This document shows positions 6,189-13,660 of a DNA stretch of 44,832 nt, piece by piece. The notes beneath the pieces are model-generated. The model did no database searches, was not told the DNA's origin, and saw only the letters and a list, made by a program, of their open reading frames with translations. The position numbers and the translations under genes were made by a program. This DNA is from Oscillospiraceae bacterium Zagget6 (GTDB lineage Bacteria; Bacillota; Clostridia; Oscillospirales; Oscillospiraceae): NCBI GenBank assembly GCA_001941075.1, contig MSHH01000073.1, positions 1-44,832 of the forward strand, written 5' to 3'. How positions within the stretch are numbered: position 1 is the first letter of the stretch; each line of letters begins with the position of its first letter.

Positions 6189-8810
6189 TTAGCTCTGGTT
6201 GTGTTCTTCAATTCTCCGCCGCAGATCGTCCTCCGCCTGCCGCACCTCCTCCCGGAACATCCGGGCGGAGACCCGCGTGGCCCCGTGGCCCAGTATGATG
6301 ACCTGCTCCAGCGCGTCGGAGGTGGCAACCCGCACCCGGTAACGCCGCCCGATTTCGTAAGTCACCTTTTCGATGTACATGTCGGCGGTCTCGGCGTGTT
6401 TGGTGTAGACCACATAAATGTTATCCAGCTTCTCCACTGAGCCGGGGTTGTGGGGCACCCGGTAGGCGTCGAACACCAGAATCAGGCCGCAGCCCCGACA
6501 GCCCTGATAGTTGCGGAGCGTCTCGATGAGGGACTGCCGGGCGGCGGACAGGTCCTCCTTCGCCAGGGCTTTCAGCTCGTCCCAGGCGAAGATGATGTTG
6601 TAGCCGTCCACCAGCAAAAATTCTTGAACTGGTTCGTTTTCCCATTGGGGAGCGCGTTTTTTCTCTCCGCCGCCTGTGGGTCGGTTGACCTCTCTCTGGG
6701 GACGGAAGTCCCGCCGCTTCACCGGGCCGTAGGTGCGCTCAAAAATGGCCTGTAATTCCTTGTCCCCCGCCGTAATGCCGCCGCTCTGCCGGGGCGCGGA
6801 CGGGGTCGGTTCCGGTTCCTCGGCTGCTTCGGTTTCAAAGGAAACGCCGCTGTCCAGGTGCAGATGGTCCTTCACCTGGTCCCATTTGACAATCGTTCCT
6901 ACCCCGTGGGAGCAGAACACCGAGTCGGGGGTGTTTTCCACGTCCGCCTCTGGGTCGTAGCCGATTTGCGCCACCACCTCGTCCTGGTTGTGACAGGGGC
7001 GGTAGCCCTGGAGGGCGCAGGAGAGCCGTCCCCGGCCTCTGGTGTAAGCGGCCACCTGGGTCTGGTAGTCCCCCATGGTCGCCACCGGCGCGCTGCCAGT
7101 CAGCACCGCCCGGTCGTCCTCCAGCTCCGGCGGGTCGAAGCTGCCCGCCATCAGCTGGATGTCCGCCATGGCCCGGCCCAGATTCTCCTGGGGCAGCTCC
7201 AGCCGAAAGGCATACCACGGCTCCAGTAGCACCGACTTGGCCTGCATCAGCCCCTGCCGCACCGCCCGATAGGTGGCCTGGCGGAAGTCGCCGCCCTCGG
7301 TGTGCTTCTCGTGTGCCCTGCCGGTGAGCAGGGTGAGTTTCATGTCGGTGATGGGAGAGCCGGTCAGCACCCCCAGGTGGGTTTTCTCCTCCAAATGGGT
7401 CAAAATCAGCCGCTGCCAGTTCCGGTCCAGCACGTCCTCGCTGCAAAGGCTGTCGAACACCAGCCCGGACCCCGGCTCCCCCGGCTCCAGCAGCAGGTGG
7501 ACCTCCGCATAGTGGCGCAGCGGCTCGAAGTGGCCCGCCCCCACCACCGGGGCCTGAATGGTCTCCTTGTAGACGATGGCGCCGGGGCCGAAGCGCACCC
7601 CCAGCCCAAAGCGGCTGGCCACCATGCTTTTCAGCACCTCCAGCTGCACCTGGCCCATCAGCTGAATGTGGAGGCTCCGCTGCCGGGGGTCCCAGAGGAT
7701 GTGCAGCTGAGGGTCCTCCTCCTCCAGCTCTTTCAGTTTCAGACAGGCGGCGTTGGGGTCGCAGTCCGGGGGCAGGAGGATTTGGTAGGTCAGCACCGGC
7801 TCCAGCAGGGGCAGGGCGGCGTCCCCTTCCCTGCCCAACCCCTGTCCTGGCCGGGTGTGGGTCAGACCGGTGACGGCGCAGACCGTCCCCGCCTCAGCCA
7901 GCGGAGTGGTGGTGTATTTGGCCCCGGAGTAGATGCGGATCTGGTCCACCTTCTCCGTCCAGGGGGCCTCCTCCGTCCCGCCGGAGAGGGCGGTTTTCAC
8001 CGGCAGGCTGCCGCCGGTGACTTTCAGGTAGGTCAGCCGGTTGCTCTGGCTGTCCCTGGCGATTTTATAGACCTGTGCGCCAAATTCCGCCGGGTAAACG
8101 GGAGAGACGGTGTACCGCTCCAGCCCGTCCAGCAGGGCCTCCACCCCCTCCAGCTTCAGCGCCGCGCCGAAGTAGCAGGGGTATACCTGGCGGCGGGCGA
8201 TGGCCTGGGCTATCGTCTCGTCCTCCATCGCGCCGGCGTCCAGATACTGCTCCATCAGCGCCTCGTCGCAGAGGGCCAGCTCCTCCCAGAGGGCTTCGCC
8301 CTCTACCGTCAAGCGGTACTTCCGCTGCGCTCCCTGCCCGCCGCCGAAGGGGACGCAATTCTCATCCAGGCGGCGTTTCAGGTCGGCGGTCAGCGCCTCC
8401 CGGTCCGTCCCCGCCAGGTCCATTTTGTTGACGAACAGGAAGGTGGGGACCTCGTACCGTTGCAGCAGCCGCCACAGAGTCTCCGTGTGGCTCTGCACCC
8501 CGTCAGTGCCGCTGATGACCAGCACGGCGTAGTCCAGCACCTGGAGGGTGCGCTCCATCTCGGCGGAGAAGTCCACGTGGCCCGGCGTGTCCAGCAGCGT
8601 CACCTCCGCCTTCTCCAACGGGAGCATGGCCTGCTTAGAGAAGATGGTGATGCCCCGCTCCCGCTCCAGGGCGAAGGTATCCAAAAAGGCGTCGCCGTGG
8701 TCCACCCGGCCCAGCTTTTTGATGCTGCCGCTCAGGTAGAGCATGGCCTCGGAGAGGGTGGTTTTGCCTGAGTCCACGTGGGCCAGGATGCCGATTGTCA
8801 GTTTTTTCAT
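6189..8810 (-). CDS. Tet(M)-like translational GTPase fused to a Rae1/YacP-type NYN domain
   Basis: 873 aa. The N-terminal 650 or so residues are an EF-G-like ribosome-binding GTPase of the Tet(M)/Tet(O) protection family. G1 is HVDSGKTT (11-18), the switch is RGITI (52-56), G3 is DTPGH (74-78) and G4 is NKMD (128-131), followed by domains II to V. After a low-complexity linker with Pro, Glu and Arg (about 650-728) comes a NYN/PIN-like domain (730-873). Its spaced acidic residues are Asp735 (in Val-Asp-Gly-Tyr-Asn), Asp781, Glu807/Asp810 and Asp832, as in the YacP/Rae1 family of ribosome-associated endoribonucleases. The fusion suggests A-site binding coupled to mRNA cleavage, an inference from both families. 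Whether it gives tetracycline resistance is unknown. The first Met precedes the G domain directly, with GGGAGC upstream. Confidence 0.88.
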   Translation of the reverse strand: MKKLTIGILAHVDSGKTTLSEAMLYLSGSIKKLGRVDHGDAFLDTFALERERGITIFSKQAMLPLEKAEVTLLDTPGHVDFSAEMERTLQVLDYAVLVISGTDGVQSHTETLWRLLQRYEVPTFLFVNKMDLAGTDREALTADLKRRLDENCVPFGGGQGAQRKYRLTVEGEALWEELALCDEALMEQYLDAGAMEDETIAQAIARRQVYPCYFGAALKLEGVEALLDGLERYTVSPVYPAEFGAQVYKIARDSQSNRLTYLKVTGGSLPVKTALSGGTEEAPWTEKVDQIRIYSGAKYTTTPLAEAGTVCAVTGLTHTRPGQGLGREGDAALPLLEPVLTYQILLPPDCDPNAACLKLKELEEEDPQLHILWDPRQRSLHIQLMGQVQLEVLKSMVASRFGLGVRFGPGAIVYKETIQAPVVGAGHFEPLRHYAEVHLLLEPGEPGSGLVFDSLCSEDVLDRNWQRLILTHLEEKTHLGVLTGSPITDMKLTLLTGRAHEKHTEGGDFRQATYRAVRQGLMQAKSVLLEPWYAFRLELPQENLGRAMADIQLMAGSFDPPELEDDRAVLTGSAPVATMGDYQTQVAAYTRGRGRLSCALQGYRPCHNQDEVVAQIGYDPEADVENTPDSVFCSHGVGTIVKWDQVKDHLHLDSGVSFETEAAEEPEPTPSAPRQSGGITAGDKELQAIFERTYGPVKRRDFRPQREVNRPTGGGEKKRAPQWENEPVQEFLLVDGYNIIFAWDELKALAKEDLSAARQSLIETLRNYQGCRGCGLILVFDAYRVPHNPGSVEKLDNIYVVYTKHAETADMYIEKVTYEIGRRYRVRVATSDALEQVIILGHGATRVSARMFREEVRQAEDDLRRRIEEHNQS

Positions 8811-8845
8811 GGTGGTTCGCTCCCATTCGCGTCTGCTGTATGTTC

Positions 8846-8874
8846 AGCATGACACACCCCAGCCGCTTTGTCAA
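8846..8874 (-). promoter_or_regulatory. Possible promoter of the GTPase/NYN gene
   Basis: On the minus strand a perfect TTGACA is followed after 17 bases by CATGCT, a weak -10. It lies 36 bases upstream of the start codon. The perfect -35 and spacing support it; the poor -10 keeps confidence moderate. Confidence 0.45.
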
Positions 8875-8890
8875 CCATCAAAATGGGCGC

Positions 8891-8930
8891 AAAAGCCCCC
8901 TGATGCAGGTATTCTTCTACATCAGGGGGC
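8891..8930 (-). terminator. Terminator at the end of the polysaccharide/acid operon
   Basis: An 11-bp perfect stem (GCCCCCTGATG with CATCAGGGGGC) is followed on the minus strand by TTTT. It lies 48 bases after the stop codon of the fumarase-like alpha subunit and is the first strong terminator I see in about 20 kb of leftward genes. Confidence 0.88.
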
Positions 8931-8978
8931 AGATGGTCAAAAAAGTCATTTCAAGAGTGCGAAGCATCCTTGTTCTTT

Positions 8979-9833
8979 TTACAATTCACAACTCGATATT
9001 CTTGGCTCAAAACAGCAGCACGGTCTCATACACACGATTCTCACTCCGCTGGCTCTCTGCGGTCCAACTTTCATAAACGTTGCAAGCACCGTCGTATCGC
9101 CGCCAAGACCAAGCGCACCCACATGGGACTCATTCACTCTGTTTGTGATTTCCTGCTCCATCTCCGACTGTTTCTCATATCTCCCATCGACGAGCGCCTG
9201 TAGCATCAAAGACGCGGCTTCATAATGTGAGCGGCCAACCCCGATTGCCAGCGTGCAGGGAGAACATCCAAGCTGCGCTGTGGATTCTACGGCCCACTCT
9301 ACGATCTGGTCCATGACCGGCTCAACCTTGTGCTTGTGGAAAACGCGATGCGTATGTGCCCTGATTGCGGGGCCTCCGCCAAACATAAGGATATGCACCC
9401 GAAGCACCTCTTCATCCGTGCTGCGAATCAAAATCGGCGCAGCATCCAGCATCCCTGAATCCTCGTACATCCCTTCCGACTGGGCGATCCGCTGCGCGTC
9501 ATTTCCTTTAACCGCCATTGGCCTGCCCGGGAGCGTTCTCAGCCCTTGCCGGATTCCTTCCCGGATGGATTCCAGCACAGTTCCGGTCACCGCCGCATTT
9601 GGTCCGGCCTCGACAACTACATGCGGAATACCTGTATCATCACAGAGCGGGCTGTGGTTTTTCTCCGCTACCTCTGCATTTTCAAGGACCGTTTCAAGTA
9701 CCCACCGCGCCTTGTCATCCGTTTCCTTCTGAATGGCTTTTTTGTATGCTTCTTTTTTATCCGGCGTAAAAGTGGAACCAGCTCGCACAAGCGCATCGCA
9801 GACCTTATCAACAATCTCCTGATTATAATTCAT
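8979..9833 (-). CDS. Class-I fumarase/tartrate dehydratase-type hydro-lyase, alpha subunit
   Basis: 284 aa Fe-S hydro-lyase alpha subunit (FumA N-terminal/TtdA family), which adds or removes water across a dicarboxylic acid using a 4Fe-4S cluster. Candidate cluster cysteines are in Pro-Leu-Cys-Asp-Asp-Thr-Gly, in Gly-Cys-Ser-Pro-Cys and in Arg-Pro-Cys-Cys-Cys near the C-terminus. The Gly-Leu-Gly-Gly segment near residue 255 is family-typical. The middle is divergent: where FumA/TtdA usually have a Gly-Gly-Gly-Ser-Glu stretch, this protein has a His-rich one (Ala-His-Thr-His-Arg-Val-Phe-His-Lys-His), so the substrate may not be fumarate or tartrate. Start at 9833 chosen for its AAGGAGG site; the ATG at 9863 lies in the end of the beta gene. 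It is the last gene of the operon. Confidence 0.85.
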   Translation of the reverse strand: MNYNQEIVDKVCDALVRAGSTFTPDKKEAYKKAIQKETDDKARWVLETVLENAEVAEKNHSPLCDDTGIPHVVVEAGPNAAVTGTVLESIREGIRQGLRTLPGRPMAVKGNDAQRIAQSEGMYEDSGMLDAAPILIRSTDEEVLRVHILMFGGGPAIRAHTHRVFHKHKVEPVMDQIVEWAVESTAQLGCSPCTLAIGVGRSHYEAASLMLQALVDGRYEKQSEMEQEITNRVNESHVGALGLGGDTTVLATFMKVGPQRASGVRIVCMRPCCCFEPRISSCEL

Positions 9834-9846
9834 CCGTGACGCCTCC

Positions 9847-10350
9847 TTAATAAATGCTCTCATTGTGTGCGGCTGCGATGATGGCAGGATAGTCTTTTAC
9901 CTTCAATTCATACAAGGCTTCCATACCAAGTTCAGGGAACGCCACAAGGCGCTGCTCCATCGTATTGTTCCCAAGCAGCGCCGTAACCGGCGGCATGACA
10001 GCGTAAACGGCATTCTGCTCATCCAACATCTGAATCGTGGCTTTCCCGATCTCACCCTTTCCGAGGTGGACCTTTACTCCGGCTTTGGAGAGCGTTTCAA
10101 AACTCCCTTCGATCTCAAGCTTGTTGCTGGACGTCGGACCGACTCCGGCAGGGCTTACAGCCGTGTGGAAAATCACGCTGCCCCGCAGATGAATATCCGT
10201 GTTTTCGATTTCTCCCGAATCAATTAGTTCACAAATTTTAGGCAAAACCGCATCTCTGCCACAATAGATAGAACCGGATATAAGAACTTGATCTCCAACC
10301 TGTAGATTTCTGACGTCCTCTTCACTGATCGGTGTTGTTAAAACCTTCAC
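9847..10350 (-). CDS. Class-I fumarase/tartrate dehydratase-type hydro-lyase, beta subunit
   Basis: About 167 aa. The swivelling-domain subunit (FumA C-terminal/TtdB family) pairs with the alpha subunit encoded 13 bases downstream. Family features include Val-Leu-Ile-Ser-Gly-Ser-Ile-Tyr-Cys-Gly-Arg-Asp near the N-terminus and the Pro-Ala-Gly-Val-Gly-Pro-Thr-Ser-Ser motif that binds substrate in this fold. I prefer GTG at 10350 because AGGAG lies 8 bases upstream; an in-frame GTG at 10359 is also possible. The stop of the upstream gene (TAG) overlaps this ribosome site, indicating translational coupling. Confidence 0.85.
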   Translation of the reverse strand: MKVLTTPISEEDVRNLQVGDQVLISGSIYCGRDAVLPKICELIDSGEIENTDIHLRGSVIFHTAVSPAGVGPTSSNKLEIEGSFETLSKAGVKVHLGKGEIGKATIQMLDEQNAVYAVMPPVTALLGNNTMEQRLVAFPELGMEALYELKVKDYPAIIAAAHNESIY

Positions 10351-10361
10351 TTCAGACACTC

Positions 10362-11501
10362 CTAACCCACCACGCCAAACAAATCCAGATAACTGGCATC
10401 ATTTTCGATCACACCATACGCTTGCGATCTTTGATAAATCTTCTCGGCCCATGCCTTATGAGGCCCGATCTCATTCATTCCTTTGGAACCCTTGATAACG
10501 CCGCCAGACGTGTGAAGGATTTGATAGGCGTCCTCATATTCTTCCTTCGTAACAGCGAGCATACCGTTTATATAGTTCAGATGCGTCGGATGAATACACG
10601 TCTTTCCCATGAACCCATTCGCCTGGTCGAGAATCAATTCCCTCATTAAGCCATCTACGGCTTCATTCACGATTGGACGTCTCTGGAGCAGCGTATCCTG
10701 TAAGCTGTAGCCTGGCAGCTTTTTAAACTTCATGGATTTATTTACACGGAAATACTCCCAAACAGGACCTGAAACCGTATACTCATTGTCTCTGGTAAAC
10801 ACATTCAGGATGTCCAACAGGCAGTCGCGCACCGTCATAATGTCGTAAATGGTATAATTGATGCCTCGTCTCACTCCGAAGCAGGATGAGAAATCGGTGC
10901 CGCCGGTACGGATATTCAGCACAAGATTTCTGTGCGCGTCAAGAATTTTCTTGATGCCAATCAGCTCTTGCAGCCTTGATTCCTTAAACGCAACGCTTCT
11001 GTCCTCAATGATGGGCATACCATAGAGGATTTCGCCAAACTTGTCGTTCAATTCTTCCAAATGCGCAAAATATGCTTCCCCATTCTCCGCGTTAAACTTC
11101 GGGAAATTGAATCCTGTAATCAGCTTGATTTGCTCCGGCTTGAGCATACTGCTAAAATGCTTGAACTGCTCTACCGTTCTAACGCGAAAGAAAATCAGTG
11201 GAAGATCCTCATATTTGAAGGTCCCATCGTCAAGGGCTGCGAGCAGTGCATCCATAAGCGCAATGCAGTTTACCTCTGCCGCCGGTACGTCCTCTTCCTT
11301 GCAAGCATCCTCAAAGCACATTACCATAGATGTCAGGCCAGCATATTTCTTATGAATAATTGCCTCCGCAAAATCCTTTGTCCCCGGCATGTACATGGTC
11401 GCCCCAAGGCAGTATTGAAGCAGACTTCGGTCAGTGTACTTGTTGAAGTCAATCGGCTCCTTTACAAACGCATAATCAGGATTATACTGATGGTGTCTCA
11501 T
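10362..11501 (-). CDS. HpcH/HpaI aldolase / citrate lyase beta-like C-C lyase
   Basis: 379 aa TIM-barrel protein of the citrate-lyase-beta/HpcH superfamily, which cleaves or forms C-C bonds in acyl-CoA or 2-oxo/hydroxy acid substrates with a divalent metal. Met-Cys-Phe-Glu-Asp-Ala fits a metal/substrate acidic site, Phe-Phe-Arg-Val-Arg the usual substrate Arg, and Gly-Lys-Thr-Cys-Ile-His-Pro the C-terminal loop typical of citrate lyase beta. It is longer than CitE (about 290 aa), closer to the uncharacterised C-C-lyase branch that often accompanies ATP-grasp enzymes. The start has a good GGAGGA site. It overlaps the ATP-grasp gene by 20 bases, a strong sign of joint function. The substrate is unknown. 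Confidence 0.75.
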   Translation of the reverse strand: MRHHQYNPDYAFVKEPIDFNKYTDRSLLQYCLGATMYMPGTKDFAEAIIHKKYAGLTSMVMCFEDACKEEDVPAAEVNCIALMDALLAALDDGTFKYEDLPLIFFRVRTVEQFKHFSSMLKPEQIKLITGFNFPKFNAENGEAYFAHLEELNDKFGEILYGMPIIEDRSVAFKESRLQELIGIKKILDAHRNLVLNIRTGGTDFSSCFGVRRGINYTIYDIMTVRDCLLDILNVFTRDNEYTVSGPVWEYFRVNKSMKFKKLPGYSLQDTLLQRRPIVNEAVDGLMRELILDQANGFMGKTCIHPTHLNYINGMLAVTKEEYEDAYQILHTSGGVIKGSKGMNEIGPHKAWAEKIYQRSQAYGVIENDASYLDLFGVVG

Positions 11502-12756
11502 CTATACGGTTCCTCCACATATCTCTGTTTAACATTTTATTTCCATGGTTATCCTTTATCTCAATACGGGAATACGCAATTTCGGCTCTCCGAAACAGGT
11601 CCTGGTAAGAATCCGCCTCGATCACGAACGCCCCCACACGATTACCGCTGCGCATATCGTCATCGATCACATCGCCCTTATTCTTCATAACAAACCAATT
11701 TTGAATCAGTGAATCAGCTTTGAGCTGCTCCAATCCCTCAATATGGTCAAACGTTCCCGGGTGCATATACAAAAGGTTCGTAGAATAGCATCGATCCTTC
11801 GGCTTTTTTACATCGTCCACCGGTTCGCCCAGGAAAGACTTGATTGCGGCTTCGATCGGGTCAAACCCCGTTACCAGCTTAATGAGATAATAGCTGAGTC
11901 CGCCGCCAATTCTTGGCGCAAACTCCAGCACCTGAATCCCCTCATTCGTTACGATTGCCTGATAAAAGAAAGGGGTATTCTTCAACTGAAACGCCTTTGC
12001 GATTTTGCGCGCAATATCACGGGCCTGAGCCGTCAGCTCAGGTGTGAGAGGCGCGGGGACGATAGAGCCGAAAGACTGCAACACCATTGTATTTTCGCCG
12101 GACGCTTTCTGTTTCTGCCTCGTCATGATAACATCTGCGTCATCCTCTGTGGCAAGACAATCGACCTGAATCTCAGCTCCGGCGTTAAATCCCTCGATGA
12201 TCGCGGCTTTTGTTCGGCTCAACTGAATTGCCTGCTTTAAATAATGGTATGCTTCCTCAGGACCATCCACTCGATGAACGCCCTTGGAACTGTTGCAATC
12301 TACAGGTTTCACGACGGCAGGGAACGGAACGTCTGCGCAGGCGTCCTCCTCAACATCCTCGCGCATGATTTGAAACCATGAAGTAGGGATTTGATTCTCA
12401 ACGAATATCCGCTTCATGCGCGCCTTATCCGTAACATCCAGGGACGTTTGGTAACTATATGGGTGAGGAAGGTCCAGTTTTTCGGCAACATAGCAGCAAG
12501 TACTATTCGCCTGGTCGATGCAGGTGCTGATGACCAAACCGGCTTTTTTCTCCCGTGCGATCCTTTCAACCGCTTCTAAATCCAAAGTGCTCTCCTGAAT
12601 ATGCTCATCTGCCACCGCAGCTCCCGGAGGATTCTTCAGATAATCGATCAGGCAAACATAGAATCCGCGTTCTTTCAGCTTCTCGATCAGGCGTACATGG
12701 GGGCTTGTCCCACCCAGCACAACAGCGACTGATTTATTTTTCCCTCTGTCTGTCAT
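11482..12756 (-). CDS. ATP-grasp carboxylate-amine/thiol ligase
   Basis: 424 aa. An N-terminal Rossmann-like pre-ATP-grasp domain (Val-Val-Leu-Gly-Gly-Thr-Ser) precedes the ATP-grasp fold. Visible are the nucleotide-binding Pro-Ala-Val-Val-Lys-Pro strand, the Ser-Ser-Lys-Gly-Val loop, the Ile-Ile-Glu-Gly-Phe hinge, and Glu-Phe-Ala-Pro-Arg-Ile-Gly-Gly-Gly near the metal site. Such enzymes activate a carboxylate as an acyl-phosphate and join it to an amine or thiol. Next to an aminotransferase and RmlB, an amino-sugar acceptor is plausible, but this is inference; an amino acid or a peptide is equally allowed by the family. Its start overlaps the stop of the U32-like gene (TAAATGA). Confidence 0.82.
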   Translation of the reverse strand: MTDRGKNKSVAVVLGGTSPHVRLIEKLKERGFYVCLIDYLKNPPGAAVADEHIQESTLDLEAVERIAREKKAGLVISTCIDQANSTCCYVAEKLDLPHPYSYQTSLDVTDKARMKRIFVENQIPTSWFQIMREDVEEDACADVPFPAVVKPVDCNSSKGVHRVDGPEEAYHYLKQAIQLSRTKAAIIEGFNAGAEIQVDCLATEDDADVIMTRQKQKASGENTMVLQSFGSIVPAPLTPELTAQARDIARKIAKAFQLKNTPFFYQAIVTNEGIQVLEFAPRIGGGLSYYLIKLVTGFDPIEAAIKSFLGEPVDDVKKPKDRCYSTNLLYMHPGTFDHIEGLEQLKADSLIQNWFVMKNKGDVIDDDMRSGNRVGAFVIEADSYQDLFRRAEIAYSRIEIKDNHGNKMLNRDMWRNRIDETPSV

Positions 12757-13646
12757 TTAATGGACCCTTTCGGCGACTGAATGGCTTCCGGATAATAGCA
12801 GTCGATCATACGCTTGACCAGGCTGACCTGTTTTGCCCGCTTTTTGGCGTCGCTCTCTGTGCTGTCCCAGCTATGAGTCGCAGCGACAGAGCCGCCAGTC
12901 TTTAAATAAATCGGAGCCGCAACGCGGATCATCTCCGGGACCTCATAATGGCGAATGAACCCACCTGTTGACTTCGGGTTTTCCGTGTGAATGTCGATTG
13001 GAATGTCGATTGCCTGCCGCATCGCCGCCAGCATCTGAAGCTGGATGTCCCGCACCGGATTGACAGAGTTCGCTCCCAGCATCTCCAACACGTGAGCCGA
13101 GCAGGGGTTGCCATGCCCCGCATGGGCGGAGACCTTGAAATGACAGTCCGCCGGAATCTCTCCGGCCTTTCTCATTTCACCGAGTGCCCACAGACAGCCC
13201 TCATCATAGACAAGGAACGTGCGGCAGCCCAAGGCCACAGCGCGTTTTACATCCTCGATTGCCCGAACGATCTGCTCCTGACCGCGGAGCCGGTATCCCA
13301 TGCGCACGCCTTCTTCCGTATGGACGGATGCGCTGGTATCCGTGGTCGCTCTCGGCCCAACCGCCAAAATCAGGTCGGTTTCCGCCGCCTTCGCAAGCTT
13401 CACCATTTCCATGATCTCGTTGTCTGTCAGCATCATGATGCCCTTGGTTTGGGTCACTCTATGCAGATAGATCCCGTATTTATCCATGGTTTCCAGCAGG
13501 ACCTCCATCACCTTTGGCCCCTGGATCCCCGGAACCTCAAAGCGATACTGGCCGCCATCCCTGAACCTTTTCTCAGAGGTAGGGAGCGTATACAAATCCC
13601 CCTCCGGCATACCGATGGACTTCAAAAAAGCTCTGGTTTCCTTCAT
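12753..13646 (-). CDS. U32-peptidase-like TIM-barrel protein of unknown function
   Basis: 297 aa, predicted TIM barrel. I recognise similarity to a branch annotated as U32 family peptidase: the N-terminal Leu-Pro-Thr-Ser-Glu-Lys-Arg-Phe, the central Gly-Gln-Glu-Gln-Ile-Val and the Arg-His-Tyr-Glu-Val-Pro-Glu-Met-Ile-Arg-Val-Ala segment are shared. Peptidase activity in this branch is unproven to my knowledge and an enolase- or aldolase-like reaction is possible. Start at 13646 is favoured by GGAGG 7-8 bases upstream; an ATG at 13661 overlaps the preceding stop (TAATG). It sits between MmgE/PrpD and ATP-grasp genes with overlapping ends. Confidence 0.6.
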   Translation of the reverse strand: MKETRAFLKSIGMPEGDLYTLPTSEKRFRDGGQYRFEVPGIQGPKVMEVLLETMDKYGIYLHRVTQTKGIMMLTDNEIMEMVKLAKAAETDLILAVGPRATTDTSASVHTEEGVRMGYRLRGQEQIVRAIEDVKRAVALGCRTFLVYDEGCLWALGEMRKAGEIPADCHFKVSAHAGHGNPCSAHVLEMLGANSVNPVRDIQLQMLAAMRQAIDIPIDIHTENPKSTGGFIRHYEVPEMIRVAAPIYLKTGGSVAATHSWDSTESDAKKRAKQVSLVKRMIDCYYPEAIQSPKGSIK

Positions 13647-13660
13647 GTTTTTTTCCTCCA

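Noticed and set aside
3866-6298. 810-codon open frame on the plus strand
   Set aside because: It lies opposite the alpha-galactosidase gene, begins inside tRNA-Ser, and is rich in Gly/Val/His/Gln as expected for an antisense frame of a GC-rich gene. No ribosome site or family motif.
7302-8771. 489-codon plus-strand frame
   Set aside because: It is antisense to the GTPase/NYN gene, whose G motifs and NYN residues are intact on the minus strand. The composition is shadow-like.
10362-12756. Tellurite-type (Ter) stress module, suggested by C-C lyase plus ATP-grasp
   Set aside because: No TerB, TerC, TerD, phosphoribosyltransferase or HAD genes are present in the window; the neighbours are polysaccharide and small-acid genes instead.
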